The notes under the pieces are model-generated. The model made no database searches and had not been told where the DNA came from. It saw only the letters and a program-made list of their open reading frames with translations. A stretch of DNA of 64,000 nt from Arcuatula senhousia (taxonomy: Eukaryota; Mollusca; Bivalvia; Mytilida; Mytilidae): NCBI GenBank assembly GCA_963971305.1, contig OZ020311.1, positions 124,001 to 188,000 of the forward strand. The letters run 5' to 3'. How positions within the stretch are numbered: the first letter of the stretch is position 1; each line of letters starts with the position of its first letter. Shown piece by piece: positions 1 to 12,900 of the stretch. A program made the translations under genes and the position numbers.

Positions 1-894
1 GGACAAAGCTGTTATCGCACTTAAAAGCACATAATCTTACAGCATGAATAAAGCAATTATAATTGAAATTACTAATTTTAACATGTGGCACTCAATCACC
101 GTGTTAAATTTCACATCTGTAAACCCAATACTGTGGAATAATATATCTTTGTGGGTATCACTTTTTGTGAATTACTAACATAAGATTTTTTGCTTAATTC
201 CTCATGATATGGTTTATTTGTGTTGTCTAAAGGAATCAATGTAAAAATAACAATGATTTGGATTCTTACTTTCATGGTTGATTATTACAAAAAAACACAT
301 GAAAAATGGTACCCCATGGATAAAAATGAAACTACAGTAGTTTCAACAAACAAAAATGAAATCACAATAGTTTTAATGAATATAAAAATGAAACCACAGT
401 AGTTTTAACAGATAAAAATAGGGCACCTAATGGGACATTAAATGATACCCCGCCACAATATTCAACAATAGTTAAATATATTTGTATAATACTGTATATA
501 CTATACATATATATAAGGACAGAAAAGAAATAAGTTATCTTTCTTAGACCAGAAAATTTCATCATTTACAAATTTGGAATATTTACTAAGTGGCAAATCT
601 TCAATATTTTTTTTTCATCATCCTAAAAATTAAACTTCACCTGTATTTTATTGTACTCAGCAGCTATGCAAGATATCATTCAAATCCTTTGACATGTTTT
701 CAAGTTATCATTCGGAAACCTTCAGGGCATGAACCGACGAACGGACAGACACCAACAAAAATTGAGGTATAACATAATACCTCCCACTTCGTGTGGCTGG
801 GTATAAAAATGAAACCACAGTAGTTTTAAGTTTAAATGTTCATAAAAATATATAAGATTTTAATGGCCAAGGTAAAGGATATTAAACAACCTAC
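1..894. other. Intron 23 (partial), no gene
   Basis: AT-rich intron sequence. It contains three short A-rich copies of an AAAAATGAAACCACAGTAG-type motif (near 320-420 and 805-835) and a stretch near 735-765 resembling the GGACAGAC tail of dispersed repeats. No ABCA exon, RNA gene or other ORF is supported. Confidence 0.5.
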
Positions 895-975
895 GTTTCC
901 ATTTCAGCATCAATGTCATCAGCTTTCATTCCTTTCAGACTTGTGTAGAACCACAAATGTTCCTGGACTGTTAAC
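895..975 (-). CDS. ABCA exon 23: NBD1 helical segment after the Q-loop
   Basis: Acceptor TTGTTGCAG|GTTAAC, reading [27 protein letters not shown] and leaving in phase 2 at GAAAC|GTAGGT. It aligns with LTVEEH-WFYARLKGL in ABCA1. The signature LSGGM and Walker B exons are expected to the left of the window. Nothing similar was found in 1-890. Confidence 0.92.
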
Positions 976-3900
976 CTGCAACAAAGTAGTTATAATAAGA
1001 TCTAGTAAATCAAGTATAAAGATCTACAGTACTAGTACAATGGTTATCATATAAAAAGTTTTATCTGTTATCATTACATTTTTCCTTTGTGTGCCGCTGA
1101 TAAACTCTGTATCAAACAGGTGTGTATCATCCAATTTATCATGTCAGTAGGCTTACCCAGAAATTATACATCAATCAGCACAAAACAATAGTTCTTATCA
1201 AAACAATTTATAAAGAGCAACTTTTAAGAAAAAAAAATTACATTTTGTTGCCTGGGGATTACCATTAGAAAGAATATAGGACTTTTGAAATCTTATTATT
1301 GAGTTAATAAATCATTAGTTTATGGTTCACTTTAGGACTATATAGGAAATGTTCAGCGATGACTGAACAATCCAATAATAAACAAGTGTGCAAGTGAATT
1401 GTAATAGTTGTTCACTTTCAAATTGAATATTTCCCATACTTGGAATCATTCATTAGTTCTACTGTTTATCACACAGATAAAACAATTATGATTTTTTTTT
1501 CAATACATGTATCTGAATTATGGAAAAAAATTCATGCAGGCAGAATGGCTTTCAACATCAAAGACAACGTTATAGGAAGTGGGAAATAACATTTAAATAA
1601 CTAAAAACACATGAGTGTAACAAATTCATAAAACATACTTATCAAATAAGACATTATGTTGAGGACACATGCCAAGACTTTGTCTTCTAGTATCCATCTC
1701 AGTTCTAATGTCCCTATCATAGATACCTACTTATCAAATAGGACATTATGTTGAGGACACATGCCCAGACTTTGTCTTATAGTATCCATCTCAGTTCTAA
1801 TGTCCCTATCATAGATACCTACTTATCAAATAAGACATTATGTTGAGGACACATGCCCAGACTTTGTCTTATAGTATCCATCTCAGTTCTAATGTCCCTA
1901 TCATATATACCTACTTATCAAATAAAACATTATGTTGAGGACACATGCCCAGACTTTGTCTTATAGTATCCATCTCAGTTCTAATGTCCCTATCATAGAT
2001 ACCTACTTATCAAATAAAACATTATGTTGAGGACACATGCCCAGACTTTGTCTCATAGTATCCATCTCAGTTCTAATGTCCCTATCATAGATACCTACTT
2101 ATCAAATAAAACATTATGTTGAGGACACATGCCCAGACTTTGTCTTAAATAAGACATTATGTTGAGGACACATGCCCAGACTTTGTCTTATAGTATCCAT
2201 CTCAGTTCTAATGTCCCTATCATAGATACCTACTTATCAAATAAGACATAATGTTGAGGACACATGCCAAGACTTTGTCTTATAGTATCCATCTCAGTTT
2301 TCTTATGTCACTATCATAGATACCTACTTATCAAATAAGACATGATGTTAAGGACACATGCCAAGACTTTGTCTTATAGTGTCCCCCTCAGTTCTAATGT
2401 CAATATCATAGATACCTACTTATCAAATAAGACATTATGTTGAGGACACATGCCCAGACTTTGTCTTATAGTATCCATCTCAGTTCTAATGTCCCTATCA
2501 TAGATACCTACTTATCAAATAGGACATTATGATGAGGACACATGCCAAGACTTTGTCTTATAGTATCCATCACATTTCTAATGTCACTATCATAGATACC
2601 TACTTATCAAATAAGACATTATGTTGAGGACACATGCCCAGACTTTGTCTTATAGTATCCATCTCAGTTCTAATGTCCCTATCATAGATACCTACTTATC
2701 AAATAGTACATTATGTTGAGGACACATGCCCAGACTTTGTCTTATAGTATCCATCTCAGTTCTAATGTCCCTATCATAGATACCTACTTATCAAATAAAA
2801 CATTATGTTGAGGACACATGCCCAGACTTTGTCTTATAGTTTCCATCTCAGTTCTAATGTCCCTATCATAGATACCTACTTATCAAATAGTACATTATGT
2901 TGAGGACACATGCCCAGACTTTGTCTTATAGTTTCCATCTCAGTTCTAATGTCCCTATCATAGATACCTACTTATCAAATAGTACATTATGTTGAGGACA
3001 CATACCCAGACTTTGTCTTATAGTATCCATCTCAGTTCTAATGTCCCTATCATAGATACCTACTTATCAAATAAGACATTATGTTGAGGACACATGCCCA
3101 GACTTTGTCTTATAGCATCCATCTAAGTTCTTATGTCACTATCATAGATACCTACTTATCAAATAGGACATTATGTTGAGGACACATGCCCAGACTTTGT
3201 CTTAAAGTATCCATCTCAGTTCTAATGTCCCTATCATAGATACCTACTTATCAAATAAGACATTATGTTGAGGACACATGCCAAGACTTTGTCTTATAGT
3301 TTCCATCTCAGTTCTAAGATACCTACTTATCAAATAAGACATTATGTTGAGGACACATGCCAAGACTTTGTCTTATAGTATCCATCTCAGTTCTAAGATA
3401 CCTACTTATCAAATAAGACATTATGTTGAGGACACATGCCCAGACTTTGTCTTATAGCATCCATCTAAGTTCTTATGTCACTATCATAGATACCTACTTA
3501 TCAAATAGGACATTATGTTGAGGACACATGCCCAGACTTTGTCTTATAGTATTTATTAGAAAGAGAAAACAATTGTTATGACTTTTTTAATACATTTTTC
3601 TGAATCCTGAAAAAAAAATTTCATGCAGGCAGAATGGCGTTCAACATCATAGACGACGTTATAGGAAATGGGGAAATAACATTTAAATAACTAAAAATAC
3701 ATGAGTGTAACAAATTCATAAAACATACTTATCAAATAAGACATTATGTTGAGGACACATGCCCAGACTTTGTCTTATAGTATCCATCTCAGTTCTAATG
3801 TCCCTATCATAGATACCTACTTATCAAATAAGACATTATGTTGAGGACACATGCCCAGACTTTGTCTTATAGTATCCATCTCAGTTCTAATGTCACTATC

Positions 3901-6900
3901 ATAGATACCTACTTATCAAATAAGACATTATGTTGACGACACATGCCCAGTTTTGTCTTATAGTATCCATCTCAGTTCTTATGTCCCTATCATAGATACC
4001 TACTTATCAAATAAGACATTATGTTGAGGACACATGCCCAGACTTTGTCTTATAGTATCCATCTCAGTTCTTATGTCATTATCATAGATACCTACTTATC
4101 AAATAAGACATTATGTTGAGGACACATGCCAAGACTTTGTCTTATAGTATCCATCTCAGTTCTAATGTCCCTATCATAGATACCTACTTATCAAATAGTA
4201 CATTATGTTGAGGACACATACCCAGACTTTGTCTTATAGTATCCATCTCAGTTCTAATGTCCCTATCATAGATACCTACTTATCAAATAGTACATTATGT
4301 TGAGGACACATGCCCAGACTTTGTCTTATAGTTTCCATCTCAGTTCTAATGTCCCTATCATAGATACCTACTTATCAAATAGGACATTATGTTGAGGACA
4401 CATGCCCAGACTTTGTCTTAAAGTATCCATCTCAGTTCTAATGTCCCTATCATAGATACCTACTTATCAAATAAGACATTATGTTGAGGACACATGCCAA
4501 GACTTTGTCTTATAGTTTCCATCTCAGTTCTAAGATACCTACTTATCAAATAAGACATTATGTTGAGGACACATGCCCAGACTTTGTCTTATAGTATCCA
4601 TCTCAGTTCTAATGTCCCTATCATAGATACCTACTTATCAAATAAGACATTATGTTGAGGACACATGCCCAGACTTTGTCTTATAGTATCCATCTCAGTT
4701 CTAATGTCCCTATCATAGATACCTACTTATCAAATAGGACATTATGATGAGGACACATGCCAAGACTTTGTCTTATAGTATCCATCACATTTCTAATGTC
4801 ACTATCATAGATACCTACTTATCAAATAAGACATTATGTTGAGGACACATACCCAGACTTTGTCTTATAGTATCCATCTCAGTTCTAATGTCCCTATCAT
4901 AGATACCTACTTATCAAATAGTACATTATGTTGAGGACACATACCCAGACTTTGTCTTATAGTATCCATCTCAGTTCTAATGTCCCTATCATAGATACCT
5001 ACTTATCAAATAAGACATTATGTTGAGGACACATGCCCAGACTTTGTCTTATAGTTTCCATCTCAGTTCTAATGTCCCTATCATAGATACCTACTTATCA
5101 AATAGTACATTATGTTGAGGACACATACCCAGACTTTGTCTTATAGTATCCATCTCAGTTCTAATGTCCCTATCATAGATACCTACTTATCAAATAGTAC
5201 ATTATGTTGAGGACACATACCCAGACTTTGTCTTATAGTATCCATCTCAGTTCTAATGTCCCTATCATAGATACCTACTTATCAAATAGTACATTATGTT
5301 GAGGACACATGCCCAGACTTTGTCTTATAGTTTCCATCTCAGTTCTAATGTCCCTATCATAGATACCTACTTATCAAATAGGACATTATGTTGAGGACAC
5401 ATGCCCAGACTTTGTCTTAAAGTATCCATCTCAGTTCTAATGTCCCTATCATAGATACCTACTTATCAAATAAGACATTATGTTGAGGACACATGCCAAG
5501 ACTTTGTCTTATAGTTTCCATCTCAGTTCTAAGATACCTACTTATCAAATAAGACATTATGTTGAGGACACATGCCCAGACTTTGTCTTATAGTATCCAT
5601 CTCAGTTCTAATGTCCCTATCATAGATACCTACTTATCAAATAAGACATTATGTTGAGGACACATGCCCAGACTTTGTCTTATAGTATCCATCTCAGTTC
5701 TAATGTCCCTATCATAGATACCTACTTATCAAATAGGACATTATGATGAGGACACATGCCAAGACTTTGTCTTATAGTATCCATCACATTTCTAATGTCA
5801 CTATCATAGATACCTACTTATCAAATAAGACATTATGTTGAGGACACATACCCAGACTTTGTCTTATAGTATCCATCTCAGTTCTAATGTCCCTATCATA
5901 GATACCTACTTATCAAATAGTACATTATGTTGAGGACACATACCCAGACTTTGTCTTATAGTATCCATCTCAGTTCTAATGTCCCTATCATAGATACCTA
6001 CTTATCAAATAAGACATTATGTTGAGGACACATGCCCAGACTTTGTCTTATAGTTTCCATCTCAGTTCTAATGTCCCTATCATAGATACCTACTTATCAA
6101 ATAGTACATTATGTTGAGGACACATACCCAGACTTTGTCTTATAGTATCCATCTCAGTTCTAATGTCCCTATCATAGATACCTACTTATCAAATAGTACA
6201 TTATGTTGAGGACACATACCCAGACTTTGTCTTATAGTATCCATCTCAGTTCTAATGTCCCTATCATAGATACCTACTTATCAAATAAAACATTATGTTG
6301 AGGACACATGCCAAGACTTTGTCTTATAGTGTCCCCCTCAGTTCTAATGTCAATATCATAGATACCTACTTATCAAATAAGACATTATGTTGAGGACACA
6401 TGCCCAGACTTTGTCTTAAATAAGACATTATGTTGAGGACACATGCCCAGACTTTGTCTTATAGTATCCATCTCAGTTCTAATGTCCCTATCATAGATAC
6501 CTACTTATCAAATAAGACATAATGTTGAGGACACATGCCAAGACTTTGTCTTATAGTATCCATCTCAGTTTTCTTATGTCACTATCATAGATACCTACTT
6601 ATCAAATAAGACATGATGTTAAGGACACATGCCAAGACTTTGTCTTATAGTGTCCCCCTCAGTTCTAATGTCAATATCATAGATACCTACTTATCAAATA
6701 AGACATTATGTTGAGGACACATGCCCAGACTTTGTCTTATAGTATCCATCTCAGTTCTAATGTCCCTATCATAGATACCTACTTATCAAATAGGACATTA
6801 TGATGAGGACACATGCCAAGACTTTGTCTTATAGTATCCATCACATTTCTAATGTCACTATCATAGATACCTACTTATCAAATAAGACATTATGTTGAGG

Positions 6901-9900
6901 ACACATGCCAAGACTTTGTCTTATAGTATCCATCTCAGTTCTAATGTCCCTATCATAGATACCTACTTATCAAATAGTACATTATGTTGAGGACACATGC
7001 CCAGACTTTGTCTTATAGTATCCATCTCAGTTCTAATGTCCCTATCATAGATACCTACTTATCAAATAAAACATTATGTTGAGGACACATGCCCAGACTT
7101 TGTCTTATAGTTTCCATCTCAGTTCTAATGTCCCTATCATAGATACCTACTTATCAAATAAGACATTATGTTGAGGACACATGCCCAGACTTTGTCTTAT
7201 AGTTTCCATCTCAGTTCTAATGTCCCTATCATAGATACCTACTTATCAAATAGTACATTATGTTGAGGACACATACCCAGACTTTGTCTTATAGTATCCA
7301 TCTCAGTTCTAATGTCCCTATCATAGATACCTACTTATCAAATAAGACATTATGTTGAGGACACATGCCCAGACTTTGTCTTATAGCATCCATCTAAGTT
7401 CTTATGTCACTATCATAGATACCTACTTATCAAATAGGACATTATGTTGAGGACACATGCCCAGACTTTGTCTTAAAGTATCCATCTCAGTTCTAATGTC
7501 CCTATCATAGATACCTACTTATCAAATAAGACATTATGTTGAGGACACATGCCAAGACTTTGTCTTATAGTTTCCATCTCAGTTCTAAGATACCTACTTA
7601 TCAAATAAGACATTATGTTGAGGACACATGCCAAGACTTTGTCTTATAGTATCCATCTCAGTTCTAATGTCCCTATCATAGATACCTACTTATCAAATAG
7701 GACATTATGTTGAGGACACATGCCCAGACTTTGTCTTATAGTATCCATCTCAGTTCTAATGTCCCTATCATAGATACCTACTTATCAAATAAGACATTAT
7801 GTTGAGGACACATGCCCAGACTTTGTCTTATAGTATCCATCTCAGTTCTAATGTCCCTATCATATATACCTACTTATCAAATAAAACATTATGTTGAGGA
7901 CACATGCCCAGACTTTGTCTTATAGTATCCATCTCAGTTCTAATGTCCCTATCATAGATACCTACTTATCAAATAAAACATTATGTTGAGGACACATGCC
8001 CAGACTTTGTCTCATAGTATCCATCTCAGTTCTAATGTCCCTATCATAGATACCTACTTATCAAATAAGACATTATGTTGAGGACACATGCCAAGACTTT
8101 GTCTTATAGTTTCCATCTCAGTTCTAAGATACCTACTTATCAAATAAGACATTATGTTGAGGACACATGCCCAGACTTTGTCTTATAGCATCCATCTAAG
8201 TTCTTATGTCACTATCATAGATACCTACTTATCAAATAGGACATTATGTTGAGGACACATGCCCAGACTTTGTCTTATAGTATTTATTAGAAAGATAAAA
8301 CAATTGTTATGACTTTTTTAATACATGTTTCTGAATTCTGAAAAAAAAATTTCATGCAGGCAGAATGGCGTTCAACATCATAGACGACGTTATAGGAAAT
8401 GGGGAAATAACATTTAATTAACTAAAAACACATGAGTGTAACAAATTCATAAAACATACTTATCAAATAAGACATTATGTTGAGAACACATGCCCAGACT
8501 TTGTCTTATAGTATCCATCTCAGTTCTAATGTCCCTATCATAGATACCTACTTATCAAATAAAACATTATGTTGAGGACACATGCCCAGACTTTGTCTTA
8601 TAGTATCCATCTCAGTTCTAATGTCCCTATCATAGATACCTACTTATCAAATAAGACATTATGTTGAGGACACATGCCCAGACTTTGTCTTATAGTATCC
8701 ATCTCAGTTCTAATGTCCCTATCATAGATACCTACTTATCAAATAAGACATTATGTTGAGGACACATGCCCAGACTTTGTCTTATAGTATCCATCTCAGT
8801 TCTAATGTCACTATCATAGATCAAGGCATAGCCTGCTGTAGGGGGAAACATCCCTGTCAGAATAGACCTGTAAAATAATTCAAGTTGTAACAACAACACA
8901 AAGTAAATATGGAGACAGAATCCTATTGCATGAGAAATCCTCATAAAATCATTACCTCAAAAATGGCCAGATTTTATTAAACTGGGAGTAAGTGAGTCAC
9001 TGATCAATATGGGACCAAATGCTGATAATGCTTAGTAAATATCAAAACTTACATTGCTCAGAAAACTGTTACAAAAAGTACTCTCAAATAGCTCACAAAA
9101 TGATACCCTACTAATCTCATTAATGGAAAAAAAAATTCATATAATGTTTCATTAAAATCCATCTTGGAGTTTAGGCGGAGCTCCACTTGCAAGATGTGTT
9201 GCCAGACAGACAGACAGATATATTTGTTTCACAATTCATGAAAGTCCAATCTTTTAATTCATTCCTGACTATTATGTTGCTTTTTATCATTGTACATTAA
9301 TATTTTATAAATCTCCATCAAACAAGACTTATATTGTAGTAGTATCCCTGCACCATCATGTCCGTGACAGGTTGAGCTTTGTATTTCATAGATTTTCAGA
9401 TATAATATAGGGTAACAGGTTACAAGCTAGGGGTCAGGGGTAAGTCTTACATTGTAGTAGTGTCCCTGCACCATCATGTCCCAGAAAGGTTGAGCTTTGT
9501 ATTTCATAGATTTTCAGATATAATATAGGGTTACAGGTTACAGGCTAAGGGTCAGGGGTCAGACTTACATTGTAGTAGTGTCCCTGCACCATCATATCCC
9601 AGAAAGGTTGAGCTTTGTATTTCATAGATTTTCAGATATAATATAGGGTTACAGGTTACAGGCTAAGGGTCAGGGGTCAGACTTACATTGTAGTAGTGTC
9701 CCTGCACCATCATGTCCCAGAAAGGTTGAGCTTTGTATTTCATAGATTTTCAGATATAATATAGGGAAAGAGGTTACAAGCTAGGGGTCAGGGGTAAGTC
9801 TTACATTGTAGTAGTGTCCCTGCACCATCATGTCCCAGAAAGGTTGAGCTTTGTATTTCATAGATTTTCAGATATAATATAGGGTTACAGGTTACAGGCT

Positions 9901-12900
9901 AAGGGTCAGGGGTCAGACTTACATTGTAGTAGTATGCATGCACCATCATGTCCCAGGCAGGTTGAGCTTTGTATTTCATAGATTTTCAGATAAACTATAG
10001 GGTTATAGGTTACAGGCTAGGGGTCAGGGGTCAGTCTTACATTGTAGTAGTGTCCCTGCACCATCATGTCCCAGGCAGGTTGAGCTTTGTATTTCATAGC
10101 ACTTCAGTCATAATATATGGTTAGAGGTTACAGGCTAAGGATCAGGGGTCAGACTTACATTGTAGTAGTATCCCTGCACCATGATGTCCTAGGCAGGTTG
10201 AGCTTTGTATTTCATAGAACTTCAGACATAATATATGGTTAGAGGTTACAGGCTAAGGATCAGGGGTCAGACTTACATTGTAGTAGTATCCCTGCACCAT
10301 GATGTCCTAGGCAGGTTGAGCTTTGTATTTCATAGAACTCCAGATATAATATAGGGTAACAGGTTACATGCTAGGGGTCAGGGGTCAGTCTTACATTGTA
10401 GTAGTATCCCTGCACCATCATGTCCCAGACAGGTTGAGCTTTGTATTTCATAGAACTCCAGATATAATATAGGGTAACAGGTTACATGCTAGGGGTCAGG
10501 GGTCAGTCTTACATTGTAGTAGTATCCCTGCACCATCATGTCCCAGGTAGATTAAGCTTTGTATTTCATAGAACTTCATACATAACAAAGGGTTACAGGC
10601 TAGGGGTCAGGGGTCAGTCTTACATTGTAGAAGTATCCCTGCACCATCATGTCCCAGGTAGATTAAGCTTTGTATTTCATAGAACTTCATACATAACAAA
10701 GGGTTACAGGCTAGGGGTCAGGGGTCAGTCTTACATTGTAGTAGTATCCCTGCACCATCATGTCCCAGACAGGTTGAGCTTTGTATTTCATAGAACTTCA
10801 GACATAATATATGGTTAGAGGTTACAAGCTAGGGATCAGGGGTCAGACTTACATTGTAGAAGTATCCCTGCACCATCATGTCCCAGGCAGGTTGAGCTTT
10901 GTATTTCATAGAACTTCAGACATAATATAGGGTTAGAGGTTATAGGCTAGGGGTCAGGGGTCAGACTTACATTGCAGTAGTATCCCTGCACCATCATGTC
11001 CCAGACAGGTCGAACTTTGTATTTCATAGAACTCCAGATATAATATAGGGTAAGAGGTTACAGGCTAGGGGTCAGGGGTCAGTCTTACATTGTAGTAGTA
11101 TCCCTGCACCATCATGTACCAGGCAGGTTAAGCTTTGTATTTCATAGAACTCCAGATATAATATAGGGTAAGAGGTTACAAGTTACAGGCTAGGAATCAG
11201 ACTTACATTGTAGTAGTATCCTTACACCATCATGTACCAGGCAGGTTAAGCTTTGTATTTCATAGAACTTCAGATATAATATAGGGTTACAAGTTACAGG
11301 CTAAGGGTCAGGGGTCGGACTTACATTGCAGTAGTATCCTTACACCATCATGTACCAGGCAGGTTGAGCTTTGTATTTCATAGAACTTCAGATATAATAT
11401 AGGGTTAGAGGTTACAGGCTAAGGGTCAGGGGTCAGACTTACATTGTAGTAGTATCCCTGCACCATCATGTCTCAGACAGGTTAAGCTTTGTATTTCACA
11501 GAACTTCAGATATAATATAGGGTTACAAGTTACAGGCTAAGGGTCAGGGGTCGGACTTACATTGCAGTAGTATCCTTACACCATCTTGTACCAGGCAGGT
11601 TGAGCTTTGTATTTCACAGAACTTCAGATATAATATAGGGTTACAAGTTACAGGCTAGGGGTCAGATTACATTGCAGTAGTATCCTTACACCATCATGTA
11701 CCAGGCAGGTTAAGCTTTATATTTCATAGAATTTCAGCTATAATATATGGTAAGAGGTTACAAGCTAGGGGTCAGGGGTCAGTCTTACATTGTAGTAGTA
11801 TCCCTGCACCATCATGTCCCAGACAGGTTGAGCTTTGTATTTCATAGAATTTCAGCTATAATATATGGTAAGAGGTTACAAGCTAGGGGTCAGGGGTCAG
11901 TCTTACATTGTAGTAGTATCCCTGCACCATCATGTCCCAGACAGGTTGAGCTTTGTATTTCATAGAATTTCAGCTATAATATATGGTAAGAGGTTACAGG
12001 CTAGGGGTCAGGGGTCAGTCTTACATTGTAGTAGTATCCCTGCACCATCATGTCCCAGGCAGGTTAAGCTTTGTATTTCATAGAACTTCAGCTATAATAT
12101 ATGGTAAGAGGTTACAGGCTAGGGGTCAGGGGTCAGTCTTACATTGTGGTAGTATCCCTGCACCATCATGTCTCAGACAGATTAAGCTTTGTATTTCACA
12201 GAACTTCAGATATAATATAGGGTTACAAGTTACAGGCTAGGGGTCAGACTTACATTGCAGTAGTATCCCTGCACCATCATGTACCAGGCAGGTTAAGCTT
12301 TGTATTTCATAGAACTTCAGATATAATATAGGGTTACAAGTTACAGGCTAAGGGTCAAGGGTCAGACTTACATTGCAGTAGTATCCCTGCACCATCATGT
12401 ACCAGGCAGGTTGAGCTTTGTATTTCATAGAACTCCAGACATAATATATGGTTAGAGGTTACAGGCTAAGGGTCAGGGGTCAGTCTTTCATTGTAGTAGT
12501 ATCCCTGCACCATCATGTCCCAGGCAGGTTGAGCTTTGTATTTCATAGAACTTCAGCTATAATATAGGGTAACAGGTTACATGCTAGGGGTCAGGGGTAA
12601 GTCTTACATTGTAGTAGTATCCCTGCACCATCATGTCCCAGGCAGGTTGAGCTTTGTATTTCATAGAACTTCAGCTATAATATATGGCTAGAGGTTACAT
12701 GCTAGGGGTCAGGGGTAAGTCTTACATTGTAGTAGTATCCCTGCACCATCATGTCCCAGACAGGTTGAGCTTTGTATTTCATAGAACTTCATTCATAACA
12801 TAGGGTTAGAGGTTACAGGCTAAGGGTCAGGGGTCAGACTTACATTGCAGTAGTATCCCTGCACCATCATGTCCCAGGCAGGTTGAGCTTTGTATTTCAT

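Noticed and set aside
1640..8735. CRISPR-like appearance of regularly spaced repeats
   Set aside because: No unique spacers; the whole unit repeats, it derives from an exon junction, and the gene is eukaryotic with spliced exons.
10486..10818. Plus-strand ORF with [20 protein letters not shown] repeats, and the similar ORFs at 11,747-12,240
   Set aside because: It is the antisense reading of array B, whose units derive from the minus-strand Walker A exon; no start context or splice support.
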